Assembly (NCBI GenBank): GCA_003221615.1
Contig: QHSQ01000071.1
Location: 1 to 42,347 of the forward strand
Length of the DNA stretch: 42,347 nucleotides
Source: Candidatus Rokuibacteriota bacterium
GTDB taxonomy: Bacteria; Methylomirabilota; Methylomirabilia; Rokubacteriales; CSP1-6
Direction: 5' to 3'
Positions 27,124-34,823 of the stretch are shown piece by piece. Made by a program: the position numbers and the translations under genes. Under the pieces are notes generated by a model that was not told the origin of the DNA, made no database searches, and worked only from the letters and a program-made list of their open reading frames with translations. Each line of letters opens with the position of its first letter. The stretch's first letter is position 1.

Positions 27124-28238
27124 CACGTTCAGAGCGAAGCTGCAGCGCCGCGGGCTCGGGAGGGGCGCTCAAATTCTTGACGGATAGCGCCTTCCAGCTC
27201 GAGCTCCGGCGGCGAGTCGACGAGTATTTTCGGGTCACCGGCCGGCGGCAGCGCGACTGCTGGCAGATGTACCTGAAGACGGCGACCCTCATCGCCGGGC
27301 TGGCCGTCTCGTACCTGCTGCTCGTGTTCGTGGCCGATGCGTGGTGGCAGAGCCTGCCGCTGGCCGTCATGCTCGGGTTCGTCGCGGCCGGCGTCGGATT
27401 CAACATTCAGCACGACGGCGGACACGAGGCGTATTCCGACCATCGCTCGATCAACAAGCTGATGGCGATGACGCTCGACATGTTGGGGGGCAGCTCGTAC
27501 TTCTGGCGCTGGAAGCACGGCGTCATCCATCACACGTACGTCAATGTCACCGGCCACGACAGCGATCTCAACCTCGGCTTCCTCGGCCGGGTCACGCCAC
27601 ATCAACCCCGGCTCCCATTTCACCGCTGGCAACACCTCTACCTCTGGCCGTTCTACGGATTGGTGGCGGTCAAGTGGCAGTTCGTCGACGATTTCCGAAG
27701 GCTCATCGCCGGCCGAATCGGCAGCTACCGAGTCCGCCGCCCCACCGGGGGAGATCTGGTTCTCCTGCTCGCCGGGAAGGCGCTCTTCTTCACCTGGGCA
27801 TTCGGGATCCCGTTGCTGTTGCACCCGGTGCATGCCGTCCTCCTCCACTACGCCGTCGCCGCGCTGGTGCTGGGGACCGCCTTGAGCGTGGTGTTCCAGG
27901 TGGCCCACTGCGTAGAAGCGGCGGCGTTCCCGCTGCCGTCCGGGACCACGGGGCGTATCGAGCGGGCCTGGGCCATCCACCAGGCGGAGACGACGGCGGA
28001 CTTCTCCCGGACCAGCCGGGCCGTCGCGTGGCTCCTCGGCGGCTTGAACTTCCAGATCGAGCACCACCTGTTTCCGAAGATCAGCCACGTCAACTACCCG
28101 GCGATCTCGAAGGTCGTGGAGCAGACGTGTCGAGACTTCGGCGTGGCCTACACCGAGCACCGGTCGTTTCGCGAAGGCGTGATTGCCCATTTCCGCTGGT
28201 TGCGGCGCATGGGGATGCCCGCGGCGCTACCTGGTTGA
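27120..28238 (+). CDS. Membrane fatty acid desaturase (acyl-lipid / acyl-CoA type)
   Basis: A 372-residue integral membrane di-iron enzyme. The three histidine boxes are clear: HDGGHEAYS, HGVIHHTYVNVTGH and QIEHHLFPKISHVNYP. The gap between boxes and the Gln before the last box are typical of front-end or linoleoyl-CoA-type desaturases; there is no cytochrome b5 domain. Helices lie near residues 60-100 and 215-260. The start overlaps the PBP1A stop (ATGA), so cell-wall synthesis and membrane fluidity are coupled on one message. An 8-bp hairpin follows the stop. Confidence 0.9.
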   Translation: MTRSERSCSAAGSGGALKFLTDSAFQLELRRRVDEYFRVTGRRQRDCWQMYLKTATLIAGLAVSYLLLVFVADAWWQSLPLAVMLGFVAAGVGFNIQHDGGHEAYSDHRSINKLMAMTLDMLGGSSYFWRWKHGVIHHTYVNVTGHDSDLNLGFLGRVTPHQPRLPFHRWQHLYLWPFYGLVAVKWQFVDDFRRLIAGRIGSYRVRRPTGGDLVLLLAGKALFFTWAFGIPLLLHPVHAVLLHYAVAALVLGTALSVVFQVAHCVEAAAFPLPSGTTGRIERAWAIHQAETTADFSRTSRAVAWLLGGLNFQIEHHLFPKISHVNYPAISKVVEQTCRDFGVAYTEHRSFREGVIAHFRWLRRMGMPAALPG

Positions 28239-28250
28239 GCTGGACCATGA

Positions 28251-28276
28251 CCTCCGGGCGCGTGCGTACCCGGAGG
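28251..28276 (+). terminator. Hairpin after the desaturase gene
   Basis: CCTCCGGG (28251-28258) pairs with CCCGGAGG (28269-28276) around a 10-nt loop, 12 nt after the stop. Confidence 0.6.
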
Positions 28277-28288
28277 GCGGTGGGCTGA

Positions 28289-28317
28289 TTGCTTTGCTAG
28301 AGTATGACTTATATAAT
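28289..28317 (+). promoter_or_regulatory. Near-consensus sigma-70 promoter
   Basis: TTGCTT (28289-28294), exactly 17 nt, then TATAAT (28312-28317), within an AT-rich patch that stands out from the GC-rich surroundings. It would transcribe the zinc-ribbon and DUF1059 genes. The patch shares ACTTATAT with the hsp20/ppk1 promoter region. Confidence 0.7.
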
Positions 28318-28383
28318 AAATAAAACTTATTGAGTTGAGGCTCGCGGGCGAGGTCTCGTGCGGGTGCCCGGCGGAGGATGGCC

Positions 28384-28539
28384 ATGATCAGGTGTCTCAC
28401 GTGCAGGCGAGAGCTCAAGGATGACGCGCAAAAATTCTGCAACGAGTGCAACCGTGGCTACGGCAAGAAACCGGGTCAGGGCACACCCGCGTCACCGGGG
28501 AGAACCGCGGCGCGAAGGCGACGCCGGCGTGGACGCTAG
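28384..28539 (+). CDS. Very small zinc-ribbon protein
   Basis: A 51-residue frame starting MIRCLTCRRELKDDAQKF, then CNECNRGYGKK. It has two CxxC pairs that could bind one zinc, followed by a strongly basic Arg-rich tail. ATG 28384 lies 6 nt after GGAGG (28373-28377); ATG 28378 abuts that site and is less likely. It sits directly behind the promoter at 28289-28317, 36 nt before the DUF1059 gene. Function is unknown; binding to nucleic acid is suggested by the tail. Confidence 0.6.
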   Translation: MIRCLTCRRELKDDAQKFCNECNRGYGKKPGQGTPASPGRTAARRRRRRGR

Positions 28540-28575
28540 CAGGCGAGGCATCGACCTTTCCAAGGAGGTCTTCTC

Positions 28576-28767
28576 GTGACAAGAGAGCTCCGATGTGCCG
28601 ATCTGATGCCCGGATGCAACTTCGTGGCGCAAGGCAACGATGACAGCGAGGTCATGAAGAAGACGGCCGAGCACGCCAAGAGCGTTCACAGGATGGCGGC
28701 GATTTCGATGGACGTCGAGAAGAAGGCGCGCGCGGCAATTCGGAATGCGGAAGGCAGCGCCCGATAG
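28576..28767 (+). CDS. DUF1059 small protein, copy 2
   Basis: A 63-residue protein from GTG 28576, with AAGGAGG 8 nt upstream. It opens RELRCADLMPGCNFVAQGND, continues EVMKKTAEHAKSVHRM, and ends with a basic helix. It is a paralogue of the 14199-14381 protein, including similar DNA around the ribosome site. It is transcribed with the small zinc-ribbon gene. DUF1059 proteins have no assigned role. It ends 16 nt from the convergent livF stop. Confidence 0.85.
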   Translation: MTRELRCADLMPGCNFVAQGNDDSEVMKKTAEHAKSVHRMAAISMDVEKKARAAIRNAEGSAR

Positions 28768-28782
28768 GCTGAGCGCCCCGGG

Positions 28783-29499
28783 TCACAGCGCCAGATACTG
28801 CTGCCGGATCGAAGCGTTCTCGCGAAACTCGCGCGCGCTCCCTTCGTAGCGGATGTGGCCCTTCTCGAGCACGTAGACACGGTCGGCGAGGTTCAGCGAG
28901 AAGTCGACGTTCTGCTCGGCGAGCAGGATCGTGAGCCCGTCGGACCTGAGCCGTGCGATCTGCTCCTGCAGATGATCCACCACGAGCGGCGCCAGCCCCT
29001 CGGACGGTTCGTCGAGCAGGAGCAGCTTGGGATTGCCCATCAGCGTTCGGGCGATCGTCAGCATCTGCTGCTCGCCGCCGGACAGAAAGCCTCCGGCGCG
29101 GTCGCGAAGCTGGCGGAGCGCCGGGAACAGATCGAAGACCCGCTCGGTCGTGAAGCCGTCCGGGCGCGCCCGTCGCGCGGCCACGTCGAGGTTCTCCCAC
29201 ACCGTGAGGTCGGCGAAGATCCGGCGGTCCTCCGGGACGAACCCGATTCCGAGAGCGGCCGCGCGGAAGGGCGCCGCGCGCCTGATGTCGCGGCCCTTCC
29301 ACACGACCCGGCCGCTCGACGGCGGCGTGAGCCCCATGATCGATCGCATGGTCGTGGTCTTGCCGACACCGTTGCGGCCGAGGAGACACACACACTCGCC
29401 GGGCGCGACCCGGAGCGATACGCCGAACAGCACCCGCGACAGACCGTAGGCCGTGTGGATGTCCTCGACCGCCAGAATGGGATCGCGATTGGCGGCCAT
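28783..29499 (-). CDS. livF: Branched-chain amino acid type ABC transporter, ATPase 2
   Basis: A 238-residue ATPase of a high-affinity uptake system. Walker A is LLGRNGVGKTTTMRSIMG, the ABC signature LSGGEQQMLTIARTLMGNPK, Walker B LLLLDEPSEGLAPL, and the switch region ILLAEQNVDFSL. The LSGGEQQML form is LivF-specific. It is the last gene of the livKHMGF operon, with a 1-nt stop/start overlap to livG. It energises import with LivG at the inner membrane. Confidence 0.92.
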   Translation of the reverse strand: MAANRDPILAVEDIHTAYGLSRVLFGVSLRVAPGECVCLLGRNGVGKTTTMRSIMGLTPPSSGRVVWKGRDIRRAAPFRAAALGIGFVPEDRRIFADLTVWENLDVAARRARPDGFTTERVFDLFPALRQLRDRAGGFLSGGEQQMLTIARTLMGNPKLLLLDEPSEGLAPLVVDHLQEQIARLRSDGLTILLAEQNVDFSLNLADRVYVLEKGHIRYEGSAREFRENASIRQQYLAL

Positions 29500-30236
29500 C
29501 AGTGCCGTTCTCCGAGATAGACGCGGCGGACGCCCTCGTCCCGTCGGACCTCGGCCGGCGGGCCGTCGGCGATCACCCGGCCCTGGTGGAGCACCGTGAT
29601 CCTCTCGGCGATCGAGAACACGACCTCCATGTCGTGCTCGGTGAAGAGCAGGGTGAGTCCGCGCTCCCGGGCGATGCGCTCGATGAGCCGGATCGCCTCG
29701 CGGGTCTCGGTCGCGGACATGCCGGCCGTCGGCTCGTCGAGCAGGAGGATCTCGGGCTCCAGCGCCAGCGCCAGCCCGAGCTCGAGCTGCTTCTGGCCGC
29801 CGTGCGACAGGAAGCCGGCCACCTCGCCGGCCCGATCGGTCAGCCCGATCGACTCGAGCAGCGCGAGCGTCTCGTCCCGGTAGAGGCGCTCGACAGACGC
29901 CATCAGATTCCAGCCGCGTCCCCGATGCGACAGAAACGCCGCCTGCACGTTCTGGAATACGGTGAGGCGCGGGAAGATGTTGGTCCGCTGGAACGAGCGC
30001 CCCACACCCAGACGACAGAGGTCGTGCGGGGCGATGCCGGTGACGTCGCGGCCGTTGAGCTTCACGTGGCCGCGATCGGGTCGCAGATGTCCCGTGATCA
30101 GGTTGAACAGCGTCGTCTTGCCGGCACCGTTGGGACCGATGATGGCGCCGATGCTGCCGCGGGGCGCATCGAGGCTCACGCCACCGACGGCCACGAAGCC
30201 GTCGAAGACCTTGATGAGGTCGCGCACCTCAAGCAC
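29499..30236 (-). CDS. livG: Branched-chain amino acid type ABC transporter, ATPase 1
   Basis: A 245-residue ATPase with Walker A IIGPNGAGKTTLFNLITGHL, the atypical signature LSHGGQKQLELGLALALEPE, Walker B ILLLDEPTAGMSATE, and LTLLFTEHDMEVVF. The LivG-type insertion GVGRSFQRTNIFPRLTVFQN is present. It overlaps the livM stop by 8 nt. It forms the heterodimeric motor with LivF. Confidence 0.92.
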   Translation of the reverse strand: MLEVRDLIKVFDGFVAVGGVSLDAPRGSIGAIIGPNGAGKTTLFNLITGHLRPDRGHVKLNGRDVTGIAPHDLCRLGVGRSFQRTNIFPRLTVFQNVQAAFLSHRGRGWNLMASVERLYRDETLALLESIGLTDRAGEVAGFLSHGGQKQLELGLALALEPEILLLDEPTAGMSATETREAIRLIERIARERGLTLLFTEHDMEVVFSIAERITVLHQGRVIADGPPAEVRRDEGVRRVYLGERH

Positions 30237-31203
30237 TGCGGACTCGACGAACGAGGCGTCCGGAGAGCGCGCCGACGGCCCCGGCGATTCCGCCGGGGAA
30301 GCCGAACAGGAGCACGACCAGGACGGTCCCCAGCACGAGCGGCCAGTACTCGGTGTACGAAACGATCTGCTGGTTGAGGAGGATCAGCACGAGCGCGCCG
30401 ACGCTCGGGCCGTAGAAGGTCCCCATGCCGCCGAGGAGCGTCATGATCAGGACCTCGGACGACTTCGTCCAGTACGCGAAGTCCGGGAACACGCCGCGGT
30501 TGAAGATGCCGAAGAGCCCGCCGGCGAGACCGGCGAACGTGCCGGCCAGCACGAAGGCGGCGAGCTCGTAGCGCCGCACGTTGACCCCGATGAACTCGGC
30601 CCGCTCGGCGTTCTCGCGGACGGTCGTCAGCATGCGGCCGAAGGGCGAGGTCACGATGCGATGGAGCGCCCAGAGGCTCGCCCCGACCAGCACCACGGAG
30701 AGGAAGTAGAAGTACTCGGCCGTCCGCCAGCCGCCGAGGAGCGGCACGCTCGCGCCGAACCGCTCGAGCCAGCCGAAGTCCGGGTAGGGGATCTCGGGCA
30801 TCCCTTGCTCGCCGCCGGTGAGCTCGTTCCACTTGAAGCAGATCGCCCACACGATCTGCGCGAAGGCCAGGGTCAGCATCGCGAAGTAGATGCGCGTGAG
30901 GCGCACGCAGAAGAAGCCGAAGACGAGCGCGCACGCCCCGCCGAACACTCCCGCGGCCGGCCACGCGAGCAGGAAGGGCACCGCGAGCTTCTTCATCAGG
31001 ATGCCGGTGACGTACGCCCCGACGCCGAAGTACGCGGCGTGGCCGAAGGAGACGAGCCCCGTGTAGCCCACCAGGAGGTTCAGGCTGGTGGCGAAGAGGG
31101 CCCAGATGACCACGTCGTTGGCCAGGAACGTGTAGAAGCGCGAGCCGAGCGCGGGGACCAGCAGGGCCGCCACGAACACGAGGATGCCCGCAAGCCCGCG
31201 CAC
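30229..31203 (-). CDS. livM: Branched-chain amino acid type ABC transporter, permease 2
   Basis: A 324-residue inner-membrane permease with eight to ten hydrophobic segments. It includes the LivM signature stretch LLVGYTGLVSFGHAAYFGVG and GVNVRRYELAAFVLAGTFAG. The GTG at 31203 lies 2 nt after the livH stop. The frame remains open far upstream, but that extension is antisense-like and overlaps livH. Confidence 0.9.
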   Translation of the reverse strand: MRGLAGILVFVAALLVPALGSRFYTFLANDVVIWALFATSLNLLVGYTGLVSFGHAAYFGVGAYVTGILMKKLAVPFLLAWPAAGVFGGACALVFGFFCVRLTRIYFAMLTLAFAQIVWAICFKWNELTGGEQGMPEIPYPDFGWLERFGASVPLLGGWRTAEYFYFLSVVLVGASLWALHRIVTSPFGRMLTTVRENAERAEFIGVNVRRYELAAFVLAGTFAGLAGGLFGIFNRGVFPDFAYWTKSSEVLIMTLLGGMGTFYGPSVGALVLILLNQQIVSYTEYWPLVLGTVLVVLLFGFPGGIAGAVGALSGRLVRRVRSA

Positions 31204-31205
31204 GC

Positions 31206-32090
31206 TCACTGGATCGGGCGTCCCAGGAGACCCCACGGGCGGATGATGAGCACCGCCGCCATGAGGGCGAAGACCGCGAAGATCGAGAAGCGCGGGAAGA
31301 GGAGAATGCCGAACGAGAGCACCTGCCCGTAGACGACGGCGCCGAGGAAGGTCCCCCAGAGCGAGCCGAGACCGCCGATCACGACGACCACGAACGCCTC
31401 GACGATCACCTCGGTGTCCATACCCGGCGTGGTCGCACGCATCGGGCTGATCAAGGCACCGCCCAGGCCGCCCAGGAACGACGCCAGCATGAACACCCAC
31501 GTGTAGAGCGCGTCGACGTTGACCCCGAGCGCGCCGAGCGTCTCGCGGTCCAGGGCGGCGGCCCGGATGAAGCGGCCCGCGCGCGTGTGTTGCAGGACGA
31601 ACCAGAAGGCGAGTGCGATGCTCGGGCCGAGCACGATGATGAAGAGGTTGTACTGGGGGATCGTGGCGCCGAAGAGCGAGAAGGAGCCGCTGAGCTCGGG
31701 TGGACGGCTCACGGATTTCTGCTGCGTGCCCCAGACGATCTTGGCCGCATCGCTGAGGATCAGCCCGAGCGCGTACGTGAAGAGGAGCTGGTAGAGCTCT
31801 TCCTTCCCGTACAGATGGCGGAAGAGCACGCGCTCGACCACGCCGCCCAGCAGCGCGATCCCGAGCGCCGCGCCGAGGGCGGCGAGCCAGAAGCGACCCG
31901 GGCCTGGCCCGAGCCACAGCATCGCCTGGTACGCCAGATACGCGCCCAGCATGTAGAAGGTGCCGTGCGCGAAGTTCAGGACGCGCAGCACCCCGAAGAT
32001 CAAGGACAGGCCCGACGCGATCAGAAACAGGAACATCGCGGCCGTGAGGCCGCTCAGGCTCTGCGCGAAGACAAACGACGCGTCGGGCAC
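31206..32090 (-). CDS. livH: Branched-chain amino acid type ABC transporter, permease 1
   Basis: A 294-residue permease with about eight membrane helices. It shows SGLSLIFGVLRVLNFAHGTF (family N-terminal motif), RAAALDRETLGALGVNVD, and the C-terminal GGLGSLWGTFLGAVVYGQVL. It pairs with LivM to form the channel. It begins 4 nt after livK, so the binding protein and permease are in one transcript. Confidence 0.92.
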   Translation of the reverse strand: MPDASFVFAQSLSGLTAAMFLFLIASGLSLIFGVLRVLNFAHGTFYMLGAYLAYQAMLWLGPGPGRFWLAALGAALGIALLGGVVERVLFRHLYGKEELYQLLFTYALGLILSDAAKIVWGTQQKSVSRPPELSGSFSLFGATIPQYNLFIIVLGPSIALAFWFVLQHTRAGRFIRAAALDRETLGALGVNVDALYTWVFMLASFLGGLGGALISPMRATTPGMDTEVIVEAFVVVVIGGLGSLWGTFLGAVVYGQVLSFGILLFPRFSIFAVFALMAAVLIIRPWGLLGRPIQ

Positions 32091-32094
32091 CTAC

Positions 32095-33279
32095 CTAGTC
32101 CATGAACTTCGACGGATCGACGTACGTCACCGGTTTCATGATCGCGAAGGGATACTTGGGGTCCTTGACCGTCTTGCCGTAGAGCTGACCGCGGTTGGCC
32201 TGATGATCTTTCTCGCGGATCGTCAGCGGGCCGATCGGCGTCTCGACGGTGAGGCCGAGCAGTGCCTTGGCGACCTTGTCGGAGTCGGCGCTTGCCGCCT
32301 TCTTGATCGCCTCGGTCAGGAACTGCATGCCGATGTAGCCCTGGATCGCCCACGACGAGGGGTACTCGTCCTTCAGGTACTTCGACAGCCGCGCCGTGTA
32401 GTCCCGATGGCCCGGCGTCTCGCCCCAGTAGAACGCGTCGTAGGAGTTACCCCAGATGCCGACGGGATAGTCCGCGCCCATCGACTTCGTCGTTTCCGGC
32501 GTCGCCGCCTCGCCGACGCCGATGAAGTTGTACTTGATGGCGTCGAACACGCCGAGCGCCTTGGCCTGCTTCGAGTACGTCACGAAGAAGCCGCCCCAGA
32601 TCGACGAGAAGATCGCTTCCGGCTTCTTGGCCATCTGCGCGTTGATGAACGGGTTGTAGTCCTGCTCGCCGAGCTTGGGCCACTGCTGGTCGACGATCTG
32701 GACGCTCGGCTTGATCTTCTTCAGGTGCTCGACGAACGCCTTGGTGACGTCCTGGCCGTAGGCGTAGTCGAAGCTGATGGTCGCGACGTGCGTCACCGGC
32801 CACTTGGCGACGATCTCGGCCGCGCTCCGCCCTTCCATCGTCGTGGTCGCCGCCACGCGAAACACGTAAGGATGGAGCTTGTCGGCGGCGGTGAGCTGAT
32901 CGGTCTTGGGGATCGGCGCGATGAAGACGATCTTCTGTTCCTTGGCGATGGCCGAGACGGCCGGCCCTTCGGCGGACGTCAGGGTGCCGACCAGGAAGTC
33001 GACGTTCTCTTTCAGGATGAGCTCGCGGGCGACGCGGACTGCTTCGTTGGCGTCGGCCTTGGAGTCGCGCACCAGCAGCTCGACCTTGCGGCCGAGCACG
33101 CCGCCCTTGGCGTTGAGCTCCTCCACGAACATTTGCGCGCCCTTCGACGCGGGCTCGCCGAAGAGGGCCGGTGGGCCGGAGAGCGGCATCGGCATGCCGA
33201 CCTTGATCGGCTTTTGCGCCTCGGCGGCGAGCGGCAGCGCCAGGAGCGTGGCCAGGAGCAGTATGAAGACGTGCAGCAT
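32095..33279 (-). CDS. livK: Branched-chain amino acid type ABC transporter, substrate-binding protein
   Basis: A 394-residue periplasmic protein of the two-lobed type 1 fold. The signal peptide is MLHVFILLLATLLALPLAAEA, with cleavage near AEA-QK. The mature start is IKVGMPMPLSGPPALFGEPA, a standard LivK opening. Later EIVAKWPVTHVATISFDYAY and an FDAIKYNFIGVGEA segment follow. ATG 33279 has AGGAGG about 7 nt upstream. The true substrate may be an amino acid, an amide, urea or an aromatic compound; the sequence does not decide. It is preceded, 47 nt upstream, by the SMP-30 lactonase gene. Confidence 0.9.
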   Translation of the reverse strand: MLHVFILLLATLLALPLAAEAQKPIKVGMPMPLSGPPALFGEPASKGAQMFVEELNAKGGVLGRKVELLVRDSKADANEAVRVARELILKENVDFLVGTLTSAEGPAVSAIAKEQKIVFIAPIPKTDQLTAADKLHPYVFRVAATTTMEGRSAAEIVAKWPVTHVATISFDYAYGQDVTKAFVEHLKKIKPSVQIVDQQWPKLGEQDYNPFINAQMAKKPEAIFSSIWGGFFVTYSKQAKALGVFDAIKYNFIGVGEAATPETTKSMGADYPVGIWGNSYDAFYWGETPGHRDYTARLSKYLKDEYPSSWAIQGYIGMQFLTEAIKKAASADSDKVAKALLGLTVETPIGPLTIREKDHQANRGQLYGKTVKDPKYPFAIMKPVTYVDPSKFMD

Positions 33280-33326
33280 GGCAGAGCCTCCTATCGCGAG
33301 TCGTTTCGCCCGGGCGATGGTGTCGC

Positions 33327-34217
33327 TCAGAGCGCCGGCAGCCCCGGGACACGCACGCGAATACGGTACACCGAGGTCGAAGCCGTGATGTAAAGGGAGC
33401 GGAGATCGTCGTCGCCGAAGGCCATGTTGGCCGTGTGCTCGGGCACCCGAATGACGCCGAGATCGACGGCCTCGGGGCTGAAGACGTGGATCCCGCCCGG
33501 TCCGCAGCAATAGACGTTGCTCTGCGAGTCGAGCTTCATTCCGTCGGGCGCGCCCTTGCCCTCACCCTTCGTCTCCGCCCACACGCGCCCGCCCGCCAGG
33601 GTGCCGTCGGTCTTCACGTCGAAGACGCGGATGTGCTGGCGAGCCGTGTCGTTCACGAAGAGCCGACGGCCGTCGAGCGAGAAGCAGAGTCCGTTCGGCC
33701 GATCGAAGTCGTCCACGAGCAACGTCGGCGATCTCGGATCTGTCCCCGCGCGGAAGACGCCCTGAAAACCCAGCTCCTGAGGGCGGGGGACACCGAAGAA
33801 CTCGGCGCGGCCGTAGGGCGGATCGCTGAAGTAGATGGAGCCGTCCGCCGCGCACACGATGTCGTTGGGGCTATTCAGCTGCTTGCCGTTCCAGTGCGTG
33901 GCGATCGGCTGCGTGGATCCGTCGGCGAGTGTCACCGTCACCTGGCTCGTGGAGTGCTCGCAGGCGAGCAGGTGCCCCCGACGGTCCCAGGTCAGCCCGT
34001 TCGATTTCGCGCACGGCTTTCGAAACGTCGTCACGCCGTCGGTCGCCGACCACCGGCGCAGGTGATCACCCGGCATGTCGCTCCAGAGCAGGAAGCGCCC
34101 GCGCGGATGCCAGAGCGGTCCTTCGGTGAAGAGACAACCGCCGGTGAGCTTCTCGAACGTGACATCAGAGCCGACGATCTCGCTCAGGCGGGGATCTCGA
34201 ACCTCGAGGTTCGTCAC
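33327..34217 (-). CDS. SMP-30/gluconolactonase family protein
   Basis: A 296-residue six-bladed propeller enzyme, without a signal peptide. The metal-binding pattern is visible: the Glu in GCLFTEGPLWHPRGR, the Asn in LNSPNDIVCAADGSIYFSDP, the Asn in FDRPNGLCFSLDGRRLFVND, and the Asp in GKGAPDGMKLDSQSNVYCCG. Family members open lactones of sugar acids or related compounds, using Ca or Zn. It is likely the first gene of the liv operon, so the imported compound may be processed through a lactone. That is inferred from position. Confidence 0.88.
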   Translation of the reverse strand: MTNLEVRDPRLSEIVGSDVTFEKLTGGCLFTEGPLWHPRGRFLLWSDMPGDHLRRWSATDGVTTFRKPCAKSNGLTWDRRGHLLACEHSTSQVTVTLADGSTQPIATHWNGKQLNSPNDIVCAADGSIYFSDPPYGRAEFFGVPRPQELGFQGVFRAGTDPRSPTLLVDDFDRPNGLCFSLDGRRLFVNDTARQHIRVFDVKTDGTLAGGRVWAETKGEGKGAPDGMKLDSQSNVYCCGPGGIHVFSPEAVDLGVIRVPEHTANMAFGDDDLRSLYITASTSVYRIRVRVPGLPAL

Positions 34218-34298
34218 GCGGTGCGTTCCACCTACTCCTCGTCGTCGAGGAAATTCGGGTCCGGAGGCGAGGAGCGTAGCACGGGAGCGCGGGCGATG

Positions 34299-34412
34299 CT
34301 AGGTGCGGCGCCCCTTGATCCAGCGGCCGATCAGACCGAGCAAGACGCCGCTCGCCACGACCACGATCGGCGCGCTGAGCAACGCGAGACCGAACCGCGT
34401 CAGGTCTTCCAT
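34299..34412 (-). CDS. Possible small single-span membrane protein
   Basis: A 37-residue frame: MEDLTRFGLALLSAPIVVV, then a continued hydrophobic run to GLIGRWIKGRRT. It has one membrane helix and a positive C-terminus, like many genuine small membrane proteins. No clear ribosome site lies upstream. It directly abuts the left arm of the 53-bp inverted repeat. Coding status is uncertain. Confidence 0.35.
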   Translation of the reverse strand: MEDLTRFGLALLSAPIVVVASGVLLGLIGRWIKGRRT

Positions 34413-34419
34413 AGTCTAG

Positions 34420-34472
34420 AGGCGTGCCGCGGCCGGCGGGGCCCCGGCTCCGCGACGGCCTGCGGCGCGCAC
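34420..34472 (-). repeat. Left arm of 53-bp inverted repeat
   Basis: Its reverse complement matches 34755-34807 at 47 of 53 positions. The arm is very GC-rich and includes GGGGCCCCG CCGGCC. The arms enclose 282 bp with no good gene. Confidence 0.8.
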
Positions 34473-34754
34473 CACATACGCTGCACGGTACGCCGCGCGG
34501 ATGAGCGGACGATGAGACGGAGATGAAACGTGGCGCCCGGCTACTTCCGGGCGGGCCAGGACCGGGTCGCCGACCGTGTCCAACTCGAGCTTCTGCGGGT
34601 CCTGCACGTCGAGCGTGGGCCGGGCGTCGGCGCAATAGGCCATAGGTCCAGCGCGACCCGTGGAATCCCGCCGGCTTGACACCGGGCGGTCGGGTTGTGA
34701 AGAATGCGGCACCGGCTCGACACGACACACTCGCCGAGCTCATCCCCGGAGGCT
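34473..34754. other. Gene-free spacer inside the inverted repeat
   Basis: No convincing coding sequence. A minus-strand frame covers it (34416-34730) and a plus-strand frame enters it, but both depend on the repeat arms for length. One hairpin, CGCCCGG (34534-34540) with CCGGGCG (34547-34553), is present. The region must contain the promoters for the outward-facing liv/SMP-30 and dpp operons, but I see no near-consensus boxes. Confidence 0.6.
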
Positions 34755-34807
34755 GTGCGTGCTGCAGGCCGTCGCGGGGCTGGGGCCCCGCCGGCCGAGG
34801 CGCGCCT
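34755..34807 (+). repeat. Right arm of 53-bp inverted repeat
   Basis: Partner of 34420-34472. It ends 3 nt before the AAGGAG ribosome site region of dppA, so it would lie in the untranslated leader of that operon. No flanking target duplication is visible. Confidence 0.8.
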
Positions 34808-34823
34808 CATCAAGGAGAAAAAG

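Noticed and set aside
30229..31917. A 562-residue frame as one LivM fusion
   Set aside because: Only 30229-31203 has LivM residues; the upstream part is a shifted reading of livH. GTG 31203 follows the livH stop by 2 nt.
34416..34730. A 104-residue minus-strand gene in the liv-dpp gap
   Set aside because: A quarter of it is the inverted-repeat arm, composition is Arg/Ala/Pro-rich, and there is no ribosome site.
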